Shown in pieces: positions 47,560 to 58,017 of a stretch of DNA of 64,000 bases. Source of the DNA: Dryomyza anilis (taxonomy: Eukaryota; Arthropoda; Insecta; Diptera; Dryomyzidae); assembly GCA_951804985.1 (NCBI GenBank), contig OX638131.1, positions 108,059,363-108,123,362 of the forward strand, given 5' to 3'. Each line of letters starts with the position of its first letter. The first letter of the stretch is position 1. Made by a program: the position numbers and the translations under genes. The notes under the pieces were generated by a model that was given only the letters and a program-made list of their open reading frames with translations, was not told the origin of the DNA and searched no databases.

Positions 47560-48200
47560 AAGTTTTCAAATATCACTTTGTTGAAACAAACATTTTTATA
47601 ATTGGAGACGTCGTTATAATAATTATAATCCTGATGTTTTATGAGAGACATTATTTCAAAAATTAGGACAATCTAGATTTCAAATGTGATGTTTTTTCTA
47701 GAAATGAATAGTACGAATAGACACCACGGCATCTTTAGTAGTTCTTGAAAAAATTAGAATGAGTTTTGATGTTTTATATAATCATAATAATCATCATCAT
47801 AATCTAAAACTTCAATATAAGACATTTTTGCACATCTGCACAAATACATTTGAAATCCACTTCAAGACATTGCACAAGCAGTGTCAAAACAAAACACAAA
47901 CAAGACGTAGTTGTAGTGAAGAGTCAAAATGATGTACACTGAAATGAACTGCTTATGACAATGATTTTACTTTTTTTTATCATTCTTACATTAAGGAAAT
48001 TTAAAATATATAAGAAAATCATATAATATTTTTTATTAAGTTTTTTATTTATCGAGCTAATTGAACTAATTGCCATAATTAGTTAACAAAAAATATAACA
48101 ACTTATTTTTACATCCTACCATTATTTTTTATCAATTGCACTTTTTTTACAATTAAGCAAAATAAACATTAATTTAAACATACTCTAATTAAATATGTAG
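47560..48200. other. AT-rich spacer
   Basis: May start with a partial further copy of the 45590 repeat. No ORF and no clear element. Confidence 0.35.
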
Positions 48201-48204
48201 ATAA

Positions 48205-48350
48205 TAAAAATTGGGCTCACGAGCCAAATATATTCGGCTCGCAAGCCTCATTTTTAATTTTATGAGCTCATGTGCCGAAAAGTTTGCGCATGAGCTAATT
48301 TTAATTGTGAGAGCCGAAAGTTCAGCTCGCTCACGAGCGATCCAATTATG
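48205..48350. repeat. Cluster of GCTCACGAGC-type dyads
   Basis: GGGCTCACGAGCC, GGCTCGCAAGCC, ATGAGCTCATG, GCGCATGAGC and AGCTCGCTCACGAGCG follow each other within 150 bp, all centred on GAGC/GCTC. This is an element remnant or a fold-rich site; family not identified. Confidence 0.5.
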
Positions 48351-48359
48351 AGCCAAATC

Positions 48360-49285
48360 GGTACCCAGTACAAAAGTGCCACATAAAAAAAAATCTTGCC
48401 GTAAAACAACAAAAACAACTCAACAACAACAACCAACATTTGTTGACCAAAAGTTGCCCGCAACGTCAGACAGCCACAGACAACCGCATGAATTCAATTA
48501 AAAACTAAAATCTGCACAAATTACAAGAACAGAAACAAAATTAGCAATGAGCTGTGTGAGAGTGTTGCCACCTGATTGAATTGCACATCATTAAACACGT
48601 TGTTTGTGAAGTGAGTCGAGCGCCGCGACCATCGCGCGTCTGCGGCCGCCTTGACATCATACGCGCGTTGCCAAAAGCCAATTAATGTCTTCGTAACATG
48701 GCATTAATTTCACAAAACGAAACCTTGCAATAAACCGCTAAGCAACAACAGTATCAGAAACAGCAACAACAACAGTGGATACTGTAAAAACAACAACAAC
48801 AATTTAGCCAAAAGCCGTTAGTCGCCGACAGACGCGCGCCACCTGCTAGATTGGCGTGCGTTGCCAACATGCAAATGAGAACGGTTTGCGACGCAACACG
48901 GCGACGACGACGTGGTTGGCAACATTAGATCTGCTCATTTGCATGAATGGCAACCAAAAAAAAAGGTTATGTGAGCGAAAAAATGCATTGTGCTGATGAG
49001 AGTCATGTGAGAATATGTGCCAGAGTGCAGCGGGAAAAAAAATGAGAAACAACAATGAGTCTCCATATTGGTGCTATTGTTGGACGGTGATGTTATGCTA
49101 TGTCATATGTTTGCAAAGGTGCAAATTGTATTTTTTTAAACTTGAATAATTTTCGAAAATGGTTTCGAATTACAATTTTAAATAACATATACAAAGCATA
49201 AAACCCGATCGAATTGATATTTTAATACGATTTCGATCAGAAGTTTCAACAGGTCGAATAAATACTTAATTGAAATTCAACCCAG
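48360..49285. other. Non-repetitive, GC-richer island
   Basis: CAACAACAA tracts, CGCGCGTT and GACGACGACG elements, and unique-looking sequence. Short minus-strand frames (67 and 69 codons) have no recognisable domains. It may be regulatory DNA. Confidence 0.4.
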
Positions 49286-49508
49286 TACACCCAGAAAAAA
49301 ATACTATATAAATAATAGTTTTTTACTATTAAAAATAATCAATAGGATAAATTATTAATTTAATCGGAAAATACCATTAAATACTAGAAAATACCATGAC
49401 ATTGCCATTGAGTTTATATGAAATATTTATTTTGTGTATACTATTAAATCAATAATTGCCCTATTGACCAATTTTAATGGGATTTGAGGGAATTTTTTTC
49501 TGGGTGTA
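49286..49508. mobile_element. TACACCCAG-type MITE, complete copy 4
   Basis: 223 bp, beginning TACACCCAGAAAAAAATAC and ending TTTTTTTCTGGGTGTA. This gives perfect inverted ends over about 15 bp, extended by weaker internal pairing. No ORF. It serves as the reference copy for those at 19604, 35516 and 43675. Confidence 0.9.
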
Positions 49509-49659
49509 GTAAATTTCAGGGGTAAGAATATATGCTAGCACTGATTCTCAAGCAAGTAGAACCCCTTTCCGACTAAATGATTTCCTATCTTTTTTTTATA
49601 TGAAATGAACCTTTTTGCAGGACTTCCCCATTCGTGAGGTTATTCGTAAATATAGCCAA

Positions 49660-49765
49660 AAAGGTACATCAACACAATCAAATTATTGCTAAAACTGCGC
49701 CGACCAAATTATTAATTGTATTAGCGTACACATTCATCAAATTAGCAATCGCATTTGATGCCAAC
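49660..49765. repeat. Fragment resembling the 28205 foldback MITE
   Basis: Shares AAACTGCGCCGAC (reverse-oriented relative to 28380) and GTATTAGCGTACA (compare GCATTAGCGTACA at 28408), with AATTATTGCTAA-type ends. Small and diverged. Confidence 0.4.
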
Positions 49766-50900
49766 AGCTATGTGTATTCGCATACCGCGTTGATGTTATA
49801 GCAGTGCGTGGTCGCTATAACAGTGCGTGGTGTGTGTTCGTGTACTCGCTTACAGCGCTCGTGAATTTAGTGGAATTCGTGAAATTGGTGGAATTCGCTT
49901 AGAATTAGAATTTTTAGTTGACGGTTTGCGCGCATATCACTTCACATTTGGTTCATGTCAAAAGAAACGCTTATAGAGTTTGATCATACTCTATTGGTGT
50001 CGTTAAAAATGATGATGATGGCAATAGTTTCATATTTAATTATGCTTCATCATCAGAAAAGTATATTTGTTATATACTTTCACAAGAATTTATATTATTC
50101 TTTTTTAATAAACTAAAAAAGAATTATGAGAATACTGTGAAAACACTAAAATGTTTTTAAAACGTCGAACATATCAATTAAATAATTTGCTACTTAAGCA
50201 AAATCATTTATTGGTATATTTTTGGAAGCAAATAACATTGTTAGCGAATGTGTTTGCTCAATACATGAAAATGGCAAAAATGTCATTGCTAGACCAATGA
50301 ATGGTGTACAATTAATTTTGATTGCTGTCTTTACGTCGATTATCTTTTTCTGTGAAATAGTCACCAAATCGATTGGCGCTGATTCTCTAGAAGGTGTGCT
50401 AGAAGTACACTATCTTCAGTGATGGCATAATGTGTTTTGAGCATGCGAAGAAGTTGTTTTAGCCGGGCTTCTACTGGCAAGGCCTGGACAAATTTACTAC
50501 TGGGAAGTTCTAGTTTATGATTTCAAAAGAATATCACTTTTGTAAAATGAAAGTTCAATAGCTTTAAAGGTTCAAGATTGTATTATGAAATGCACGTATA
50601 AAATACAATATTGATATGCTGTATTGAAATTCATGTTTGAATGTAAAGTTTGAGATTCATCACTGAATTTCAAAATTAATGTAAGCGATTGAGAAGTCAT
50701 ATTGATATGCTATATTGAAATTAAAGTTTGCTGTTCCTGATATAGATTTAAAATAAAAGTATGCGCTTGAAATTCAAGTTTAAGATTCAAAATTGGTATT
50801 AAAGTTTCAAGATTATTTTAAAAATTGTATCTTGTTGCTGGAAATTAAGGTTATAGAAAGTGTGGAGATTGAAATTTAAATTGTCCGTCGAAATTATGAT
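49766..50900. other. No gene called; partly AAATTCAAG-like degenerate repeat
   Basis: 50540-50880 repeats short phrases such as GAAATTCATGTTTG and GTTCAAGATT at irregular spacing. A 66-codon frame at 50222 includes one hydrophobic segment but no known motif. Confidence 0.3.
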
Positions 50901-50904
50901 ATTA

Positions 50905-51206
50905 AATAATAATAATAAAAATAATAATAATAATAATAGTTGGGCGCTACAGTCCTATAAGAACTTAGGCCGAGCTCTCTCACCATTTTGATCTGTGCGT
51001 GTTATATTTGTACTCCAAGTGGTGGGACTTACAGTTTATTGCCGGGTAAGAGCTTTTCATAGGCAAGTTTTTACTCTCGTAGGTTTGCCATTTACTGCCG
51101 AGAGGTAGCGCGGTATATAAAGATGTTGTTAGCCCCAGTCCAGGCTTGAACCGGGGACCTTTTGGCTCGCAGTCTAACACACTAACCACTGAGCTACCGC
51201 GGCTAC
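50905..51206 (-). mobile_element. tRNA-derived SINE, copy 5
   Basis: On the minus strand it begins GTAGCCGCGGTAGCTCAGTG (A-box), with a B-box-like GGTTCAAGCCTGGACTGG and the family body. It ends in an (ATT)n tail (+ strand AATAATAAT at 50905-50938). It is the best preserved of the copies. Possible short target duplication TATTRAATAA on both sides. The 69-codon frame over it is incidental. Confidence 0.85.
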
Positions 51207-51559
51207 TATTGAATAACTAAATTGAAATTCAGGATTAGGATAGATTCGAATAGCACGGAATTGGGTACTAGGACGGAATTGTGGTGTTTTACCTTATAAT
51301 TGAGTTTGTTATTACGAATGGTTATTCAAGATTAATATTCTGTTTAAAATTCGATAGATTTAAAAGAGCTTGAGATGAAGAAGAGTTACAATTGGAGATT
51401 TCTATATGTCATCGAAATGTGATATTGAGAGAGCGATAACTGATATCCACAATAAATATATCCTCGTCCAGAAACAAAGAATTGTTGTTCTGCAGTCTTT
51501 ACAACTTCACGAATTTTAAATTTATGGACATGTTTAATTTTTCCATTGCCCTCGTTCAT

Positions 51560-51970
51560 TGATCTCGTTCAAAAAACCAAAAATTTTTTTTGTCAAAAAT
51601 CTTTTTTTCGAAAAAAAAAAAATTTCCGAATCAATTTTTTTTTGGAAACATTTTTTTCTGATATTTTTTAAATAAAATTTTACAAAAACACTTTTTTTTC
51701 AGATTATATCTAAATATATATATATATATATATTTTTTTTAAATTCTTAAAAAATATTATATTCATAAATATTATGAACAAATTCATTAATATGACGATT
51801 CAAATTCATTGTATTGAATATTTCGTTCTTCACTATGATGTTAGTACGAATAATTTCACATATATAATGAATACATTCATCAATATGTCATTTAATAAAC
51901 GGTGGTATCAATATGATGAATCTGGTAGATGGTGAAAAAATTCATAATATTTATGAAAAATCATCTTATT
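51560..51970. mobile_element. AT-rich element related to 55440-55905
   Basis: Poly-T/A-rich part (51560-51740), then text aligned with 55680-55905: AAATTCATTAATATGACG, CAAATTCATTGTATTGAATA and GATGAATCTGGTAGATGGTG. It seems to be a truncated copy of the same non-coding element. Confidence 0.6.
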
Positions 51971-51974
51971 GATG

Positions 51975-52462
51975 GTTTTTTTTTGTAATATGGAATACAA
52001 TTCGCACATTTGGGCAAAACCTCTTTGGAGTTCCTGGATCGAATCCAACAACGTGAAATATACATATTTAATAGGGGATGTAAATATTTCAGACTCTATT
52101 AGTTCTCTTGAGCACCGAAAGATCAGGGTGTGTAAGCCTTTTTTATAGGTATTACAATGGTAAGTGTTCGAAATCCATTGCCTGATTCCAACTCGGGTAT
52201 ATAACCAAACCCACCCTTTCGTAGTACATTCGACTCTCAATAGAACCACGCATTATAGAGAAAATTCGTTCTTCAGTCGCACGTTACATTATGGAACCAT
52301 CTCCCTGTATCCCGACATTTTTGATATTGGCAAGTTCAAAACAGACACTACTCCATCTTTTCTTCCTTCCTCTAACCTATAATCATTTTCTACGATCAAC
52401 ACTATGCATTGCATGAATAGGGGGCATCACCTGAGCGTTGGTTAATTTGTAAAAAAAAAACT
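51975..52462 (+). pseudogene. LINE reverse-transcriptase 3' fragment
   Basis: Frames on the + strand resemble the C-terminus of dipteran non-LTR retrotransposon ORF2: an IQQR-like segment with LIGDVNISDSISSLEHRKI, then STLNRTTHYRENSFFSRT, and a closing F-K-T segment. Single-base indels shift the frame between them. The 3' end is TTGGTTAATTTGTAAAAAAA at 52441-52462, identical to the copy at 18062. 5'-truncated and dead. The exact clade cannot be decided from this part. Confidence 0.7.
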
Positions 52463-53054
52463 TTGTTGCCATCGGCAGTGGAGCGACACACGAGGCCGTC
52501 ATATTTACGAATGTTTGTCTCGAATCAATGTTGGCTGTGTTGTGTATGTTGCAAAAGACAGCTGGGGGCTATATGTTGCTGATGGTTAACAGTGGCTCTT
52601 TATCTGTTCGACTGCGACTCTTTGCATTTTCGAAATGGCACAGCACAAATTTAATTTTCTTTTGTGGCAGCGAAAGCCAAATAATTCAAATTTAATGTTT
52701 TTTAATTATTTTAAATTATTAGTTATACAAATAAAGAAAAAGTGCAATATTTAAAAAGAATATAAAATTATATTAACTAAAAAACAATTTTGTAAAATGT
52801 AAAAGACGAAATCGAAAAGGAAAATTAAAAAAAAAACTTTTTATGACAATTATTTTTATACCAGACTGTCAAATTGGTATGGTAAACAAAATAAGTTTAA
52901 ATTTAGTTTAGTTTTCCCCATTTTTGAAACATCTATAATCAGAATGTAGTTAAATTTTACCGTCAGAAATACAATAAATAATCAGTTAATGTAACATTTT
53001 AAAAAATTGTGTTATGTCAAAGCCAAATTGACATCTAGTTTAAAAAGCTTTAAA
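52463..53054. other. Unique stretch then AT-rich spacer
   Basis: 52470-52680 is of mixed composition and non-repetitive; the rest is AT-rich. No ORF supported. Confidence 0.35.
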
Positions 53055-53227
53055 TTGGCTCGTATATCTTTCCATCATGAAATGGCAAACCTTACTGAAG
53101 AGAAATGTCAAAAGAGCGGCAAGAAATATGGCGTCGTTTGCTGTCACTGTCGCTCTAATTTTGTAGCGTCCCTGTTGAAAAACCCTTGAAAAAAACTTTT
53201 GTAGCGCTCTTATTGAAAAACCCTTTA
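53055..53227 (+). mobile_element. DNA transposon terminus, third copy
   Basis: CATCATGAAATGGCAAACCT to TAGCGCTCTTATTGAAAAAC, aligned over its whole length with the two inverted arms at 28985-29330. The 60- and 76-codon frames across it are translations of this terminus. Confidence 0.65.
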
Positions 53228-53403
53228 TATCTACGCCATATGGTATTGAAAATGGACGAAATCGGCCCATCCGTAAACTGTGATCAGAACACTATTTTTA
53301 AATACCGTATTTTTTAAAATTGATTTTGTTTTAATATTTTTTTCATATTTATATTTATGGATCTTGAGCACGTTAAGACAATATCTTAAAATTTATTATA
53401 TCA

Positions 53404-54083
53404 TCACTATCATGCCGAAGGGGACGAATGTGTAATTTTCGACATTTGCTTTATACAAATTTTTGAATGTAGTTTTTGCTCAACTATAATGTGTCAAAAT
53501 CGTTTGTGGTTTTGATGGATATTTCTTGCCACAAAAAAATGCCAATGGGGCGAATTTGAAATATTGAAAATGTCGTCATGCCAAAAGGGTGAATATTTTT
53601 GTTTTTTTGCCATAACTTTTTACTGGTAAAAGATAAAATAGCGATGTAGAGCAATGAATTGTTTGTTTTTAATGCACCTATCGATTATTAAAAAATAATT
53701 TACCAAACATTTTTCTTGCTGACAACAAAAATGTCGGTACATTATTTTCAAATAATAATGCCAATCGATAGGTGCTTTAAAAACGAACAATTAATGCCTT
53801 TACATCACTATTTGATCTTGTACCCATGAAAAGTTATGGCAAAAAAACAAAAATATTTGGGTTTTGGGCAGAATATAGCTACACATATTCCGTATTTATA
53901 CCTCAGTAAGTTGTCCAAATCAAAAAAAAATTTAAAAACGTTATGCTAATTGATGAATAAACCAAAATAACAAAAAATTTAAAAAATAATAATTTTTAAT
54001 AATTTGTAAAGCAATTCAAACATTATAATTTGATTCCCCAACATTTTTAAAAATGCACATTCGCTCCTTTGGCATGTCAGTGA
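53404..54083. mobile_element. Foldback element, TCATGCCAAAGGGG family, copy 2
   Basis: Ends TCACTATCATGCCGAAGGGG and (complemented) TCACTGACATGCCAAAGGAG. It has one internal GCACCTATCGATTATT / CAATCGATAGGTGC hairpin, where copy 1 has two. 680 bp, no ORF. Confidence 0.8.
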
Positions 54084-54751
54084 CCTTATTATTATTTATT
54101 ATTTTTAAAATAATTATTATTGTTTTAGATTTGTAGTTATTTTTATTTATTTCAAACTATTTTTTTTTCGATTTAGTCTAATACTAACTACGTGTTTCTG
54201 TTACTAAACTTAAGTTTCCATGTTACCCGACGGTATTGCTGATTAACAAAAGCACTTCCTGCCCGGCTTAAGAACAACAGACAGTATAAACTATTCGCAC
54301 AAACAACACTATCAAATGCATCATCAACATTATCCGCCGCATCAACAAGTTGATCATCAGCAACTCCTTCATCATCGTCATTAACATCATGAACAGCAGC
54401 TGCAGTTACTTTCAATAGCAACCAATGTTGCCAGAGATTCGCGTTCAACTTAAGCTGTATCTTTAGCCACAACACTTGCTCACTTTTTTATTCTGCCATC
54501 CCTCTGTCTCTTTTTAGATTCCCCAATGTATTTTGTAGCATATTTTAGCACGTGAGTATTTAGTTGTTTTTTTGTGTTCTTCTATTCTGCCAGCTTTAAG
54601 CTTTATTGCCCGCTGGAAGACAGAGCACCATATGATAGACGTCAAAAACAAAACAGAAAACTACATCCATTGTTTATCTCCAGAGACAGTTCGTTGCTTT
54701 TTTACTTTCTGTCGTCATCTATTATTTTTTTATTCTTTTTTAATTCTTAAG
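54084..54751. other. Island with ATC/CAT-rich and mixed sequence
   Basis: 54190-54600 is non-repetitive with CATCATCAACATTATC-like text. A minus-strand frame of 95 codons (54188-54475) contains an Asp/Val-rich run but has no identifiable domain. No gene called. Confidence 0.35.
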
Positions 54752-55955
54752 CTGGAGTTATAATAGACGTACGTTCTCAAATGTCAACGGAATGTCGAAA
54801 TCCAAATTCTACGAATCTTTACGTCTCGGCCAAGTACGTTACCTGGATTATAAACATTTATATGATGTACACATTTATCGAAACGTTACGTCCCGTTCCG
54901 ATGATATTTAACGTTCTCAAATGTCACCGAAACAGAACGTAACGTAACAATCCTAATGCTACACAGAAAAAAAAATGTACATCATATTGAGCAATTCTGT
55001 TCTTCAAACCATGATTCATTGTATTCGAGAGCCATTCATAATATTAATGACTAACGACATCAATGTTATCATAAATATGATGTTATCATAAATATAATGA
55101 ATCATAAATATGATGAACGCTTGGTAACTGTCGAAAAAGTGTTCTTCAATATGATGAACTATATGTGAAGAATACGTTTCATCATATTAATGAACAAAAA
55201 CATAACATACAACACATTTTACTTTAGATTGAAGAATGCTGTTCATCAAACCAAATTTCAATCAAAATATTTATTTTTCGTTAAATTTTTTCCGCACTTC
55301 TCAGTTCTCAAGTAGTTCTTGTTATTTCTTATATAATGTATGTTCGACATGCATTAATTAGTAAAATGTTTTATAATATATTTATTTATAATAACAAAAA
55401 ATGAATATAAATGATATAAATGAATAAATGATATATAAATGATTATATTAAAAAAAAATATGTTTTTTTCGAACAAAAATTTTTTTTTTGAAAACACTTT
55501 TTTTCGAAAAAAAAATGGTTTTGAAAAAAAAAATTTTTTTTGAAAAATATTTTTTTCGAATTTTTTTTTTTATAATTTTTTTTAAATAATTTTTTTTTCT
55601 CTTTTTTTTTAAATAAAAATTTTACAATTTTTGTTTTTTTTAATTATTAAAAAAAAAATTCTTAAAAAAAATAATGTATTCATATACATTATAAACAAAT
55701 TCATCAATATGACGAATCAAATTCATTGTATTGAATATTATGTTCTTCACTTATATGTTCGATAGTAAAAATAATTTCATATATATATAATAAATGTATT
55801 CATAAGTATGTCATTTAATTAACGTTGGTCAAAATATCATGAATCTGGTAGTTGGTGAAAATATTCATAATATTTATGAATAAATTAATCATATTGAAGA
55901 ATTTTGAGTCCCGTTTTGATGACATTTGAGCACGTCACGTCTATAATAACTCCTG
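54752..55955. mobile_element. TIR element (GGAGTTAT...AGACGT ends)
   Basis: The left end is CTGGAGTTATAATAGACGTA, continuing into CTCAAATGTCA. The right end complemented is CAGGAGTTATTATAGACGTG, also continuing into CTCAAATGTCA, so the TIRs are about 35 bp. Subterminal ACGTTACG-type motifs repeat (54830-54950). No ORF. The interior is filled by the AT-rich element at 54962-55905. Confidence 0.65.
54962..55905. mobile_element. ATCATATTGA/TCAATATGAT element nested in the above
   Basis: Rich in TTCTTCAATATGATGAA-type dyads (for example 55142-55160 and 55890-55905), with a poly-T/poly-A centre (55440-55680). The right half aligns with 51740-51970. Confidence 0.5.
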
Positions 55956-58015
55956 CTGTATACTCTACCTTCTACAATATTATTATTAATTTAATCATTA
56001 TTTATCCATTTTTTATATAATTTTCTTTTATATCATAAACATATTTGTATCGTGCCTTCGCTCAACATATTCGTCAAAAGAATATTAAAGTATATCTGGA
56101 CTACCATTATTTATAGCTTTTTCTGGATTCTTTCATCTTATTTCATCTCCTTCATAAAATTTTCCATTTATCATTATTCAATATCATCTATTACTACAAA
56201 TTAAGAAATAAAATTTCTTCTAATTATCATTTCTTAATCAAATCTTATTTACATTCTCTCCAATATTATTTTATTTTTTTTATCAACATTTAAATTACAT
56301 TCTTAACCAGCTTATTCATAATTTCACGGAGGAGAATGAACTTCTAAAACTGAGGAAGGAATTGGGTCGAATAAAAAATTGTAGAGCTTTTATTAATATC
56401 AATAAAATCCTACCTAAGTTCAAGAAATTATCATCTGATTATTAAGAAAGCAAAATACAAAATACGTTACCATAAAAGTAAACAAGATTTATTCTCCTGA
56501 ATTTTAGAAGTTAATTTATTGGCTATAAAAACCAAAAATAAACACATAAAATGTATACACTTTTCTTCGCAAAAAGAGCACGTGCTCATGTAAATGTTGT
56601 TGTTTTCATCATCGATCTTGCCTTGTCTGTAATATTCGCTCAAATGATTTGTTTTGAAATGTCCGTCTTGTCTATCGATATGTTAAAAGTGCAATTATTC
56701 TTGATATACGGAGATTATGTTCTTATACATCAAAAAGTAACTAACAGCCTCTGCATACAAGAACAATTGCTCTTAGTTACTTGTTTGATACCTAAGAACA
56801 AAATTTCTCTATATTAAGAATCTTAGTTACTTTCAACATATTGACAGACTGACTAACTTACAAACAAATTGAGATGACAGACGGACAACGCAAAATAAAG
56901 CACAATAACGAATATTATACAAAAAAACAAAATCGAAAACAAAATTTTGGGATATAAACAGCAACAACATTTATGATACCTAAATCAAGTATAATGGGGT
57001 CTCAGTTACTTTTTTAATAACTAAGTGGATCTGTTTCTTAAAATCAAGAATGTTTTCTTCTAGCTGTATATCACTTCGTATATTTCTTGTTTCCTTCTGA
57101 ATTTTATTTTCAACTTTTTCATTACGTTTATACTTAACCAACTCTTTCGTTAAATTTACCATTTTTCATTATTCAACATCATCTTTTTCTATAAAATTTA
57201 AAAATCATCACTAATTATTCATCCTTTTGTATTCATCATTTCCTATCCATCATTTCCTATTCATCATTTCAAAGTCATCATTTCCTATTCATCATTTTTT
57301 ATTAAATAATATTAATTCATCATTGTATAATTAATTACTTTATTTCCTTTATCTAAAGAGTTCCTTTGATTGAACTGTCTATAACTTGTACTACACATTC
57401 ATCAAAATATTCTTCATCAATTTTTACATCATATTCAACATCATTTCATACGTTACATTAATATCTCTCTGATCCATTTATTTTGTAACGCATTTGCAAC
57501 TTAATCTACTCCATAGTATACTTCATTTCTACATTATTTTCTCAAACATCAGTAACTTCAACTTGATAATCATCTCCATCTTCTCCGTCTTCCACAACTC
57601 CGAAATCCTGCATTATCCACATCTTGTGTATTTTCTGCATTCTGCATTGTGTTGCATACTTTTGGGAGTTTATACAGCCACAACTACGACGACAGCTACC
57701 ATAAGGTTGCTGTTTAAATAAGATTAAAACTGTTTATCATAGCCAGGGTCACATAAGACCAAAGACTGTTCTTTTCTTTGTAGAACAGAAACTTAGCACA
57801 GTTTAGGGCGCTCAATGCACGCAAACAAATGTCAGTTGCATTTTTTTAAGTTTAACAAAATGTGCATAAAATGTACAAAAATTGTTCAAAAAATTACAAA
57901 AAATAAAAATTGCAGTGAGTATTAAATATTTTACTTTGACAATCGCTTACCGTAATTATAAATTTGGTTTTATGGGGAGTTTTAAAGATCCTTCATATTG
58001 TTGAAATTAATGTTT
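55956..58015. other. AT-rich region with a TCATCATTTCC repeat, no gene called
   Basis: 57225-57310 repeats TATTCATCATTTCC with variants. Frames at 56551 (88 codons) and 56980 (60 codons, minus) have no supporting signals. 57740-58015 is unique-looking. Confidence 0.35.
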
Positions 58016-58017
58016 AC

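Noticed and set aside
50222..50422. 66-codon frame with one membrane-like segment
   Set aside because: No homologous motif, and it lies in AT-rich DNA with other random frames.
53007..53189. 60-codon frame with CC..HC cysteines, similar to a minus-strand frame at 29023
   Set aside because: Both frames are translations of the same transposon terminus, present three times in the window; no domain match.
54188..54475. 95-codon minus-strand frame with an Asp-rich run
   Set aside because: The Asp/Val run comes from CATCATCAA-type text; no splice or start context supports coding.
56551..56817. 88-codon frame with hydrophobic segments
   Set aside because: AT-rich sequence gives hydrophobic frames by chance; no homologous feature, splice site or codon bias.
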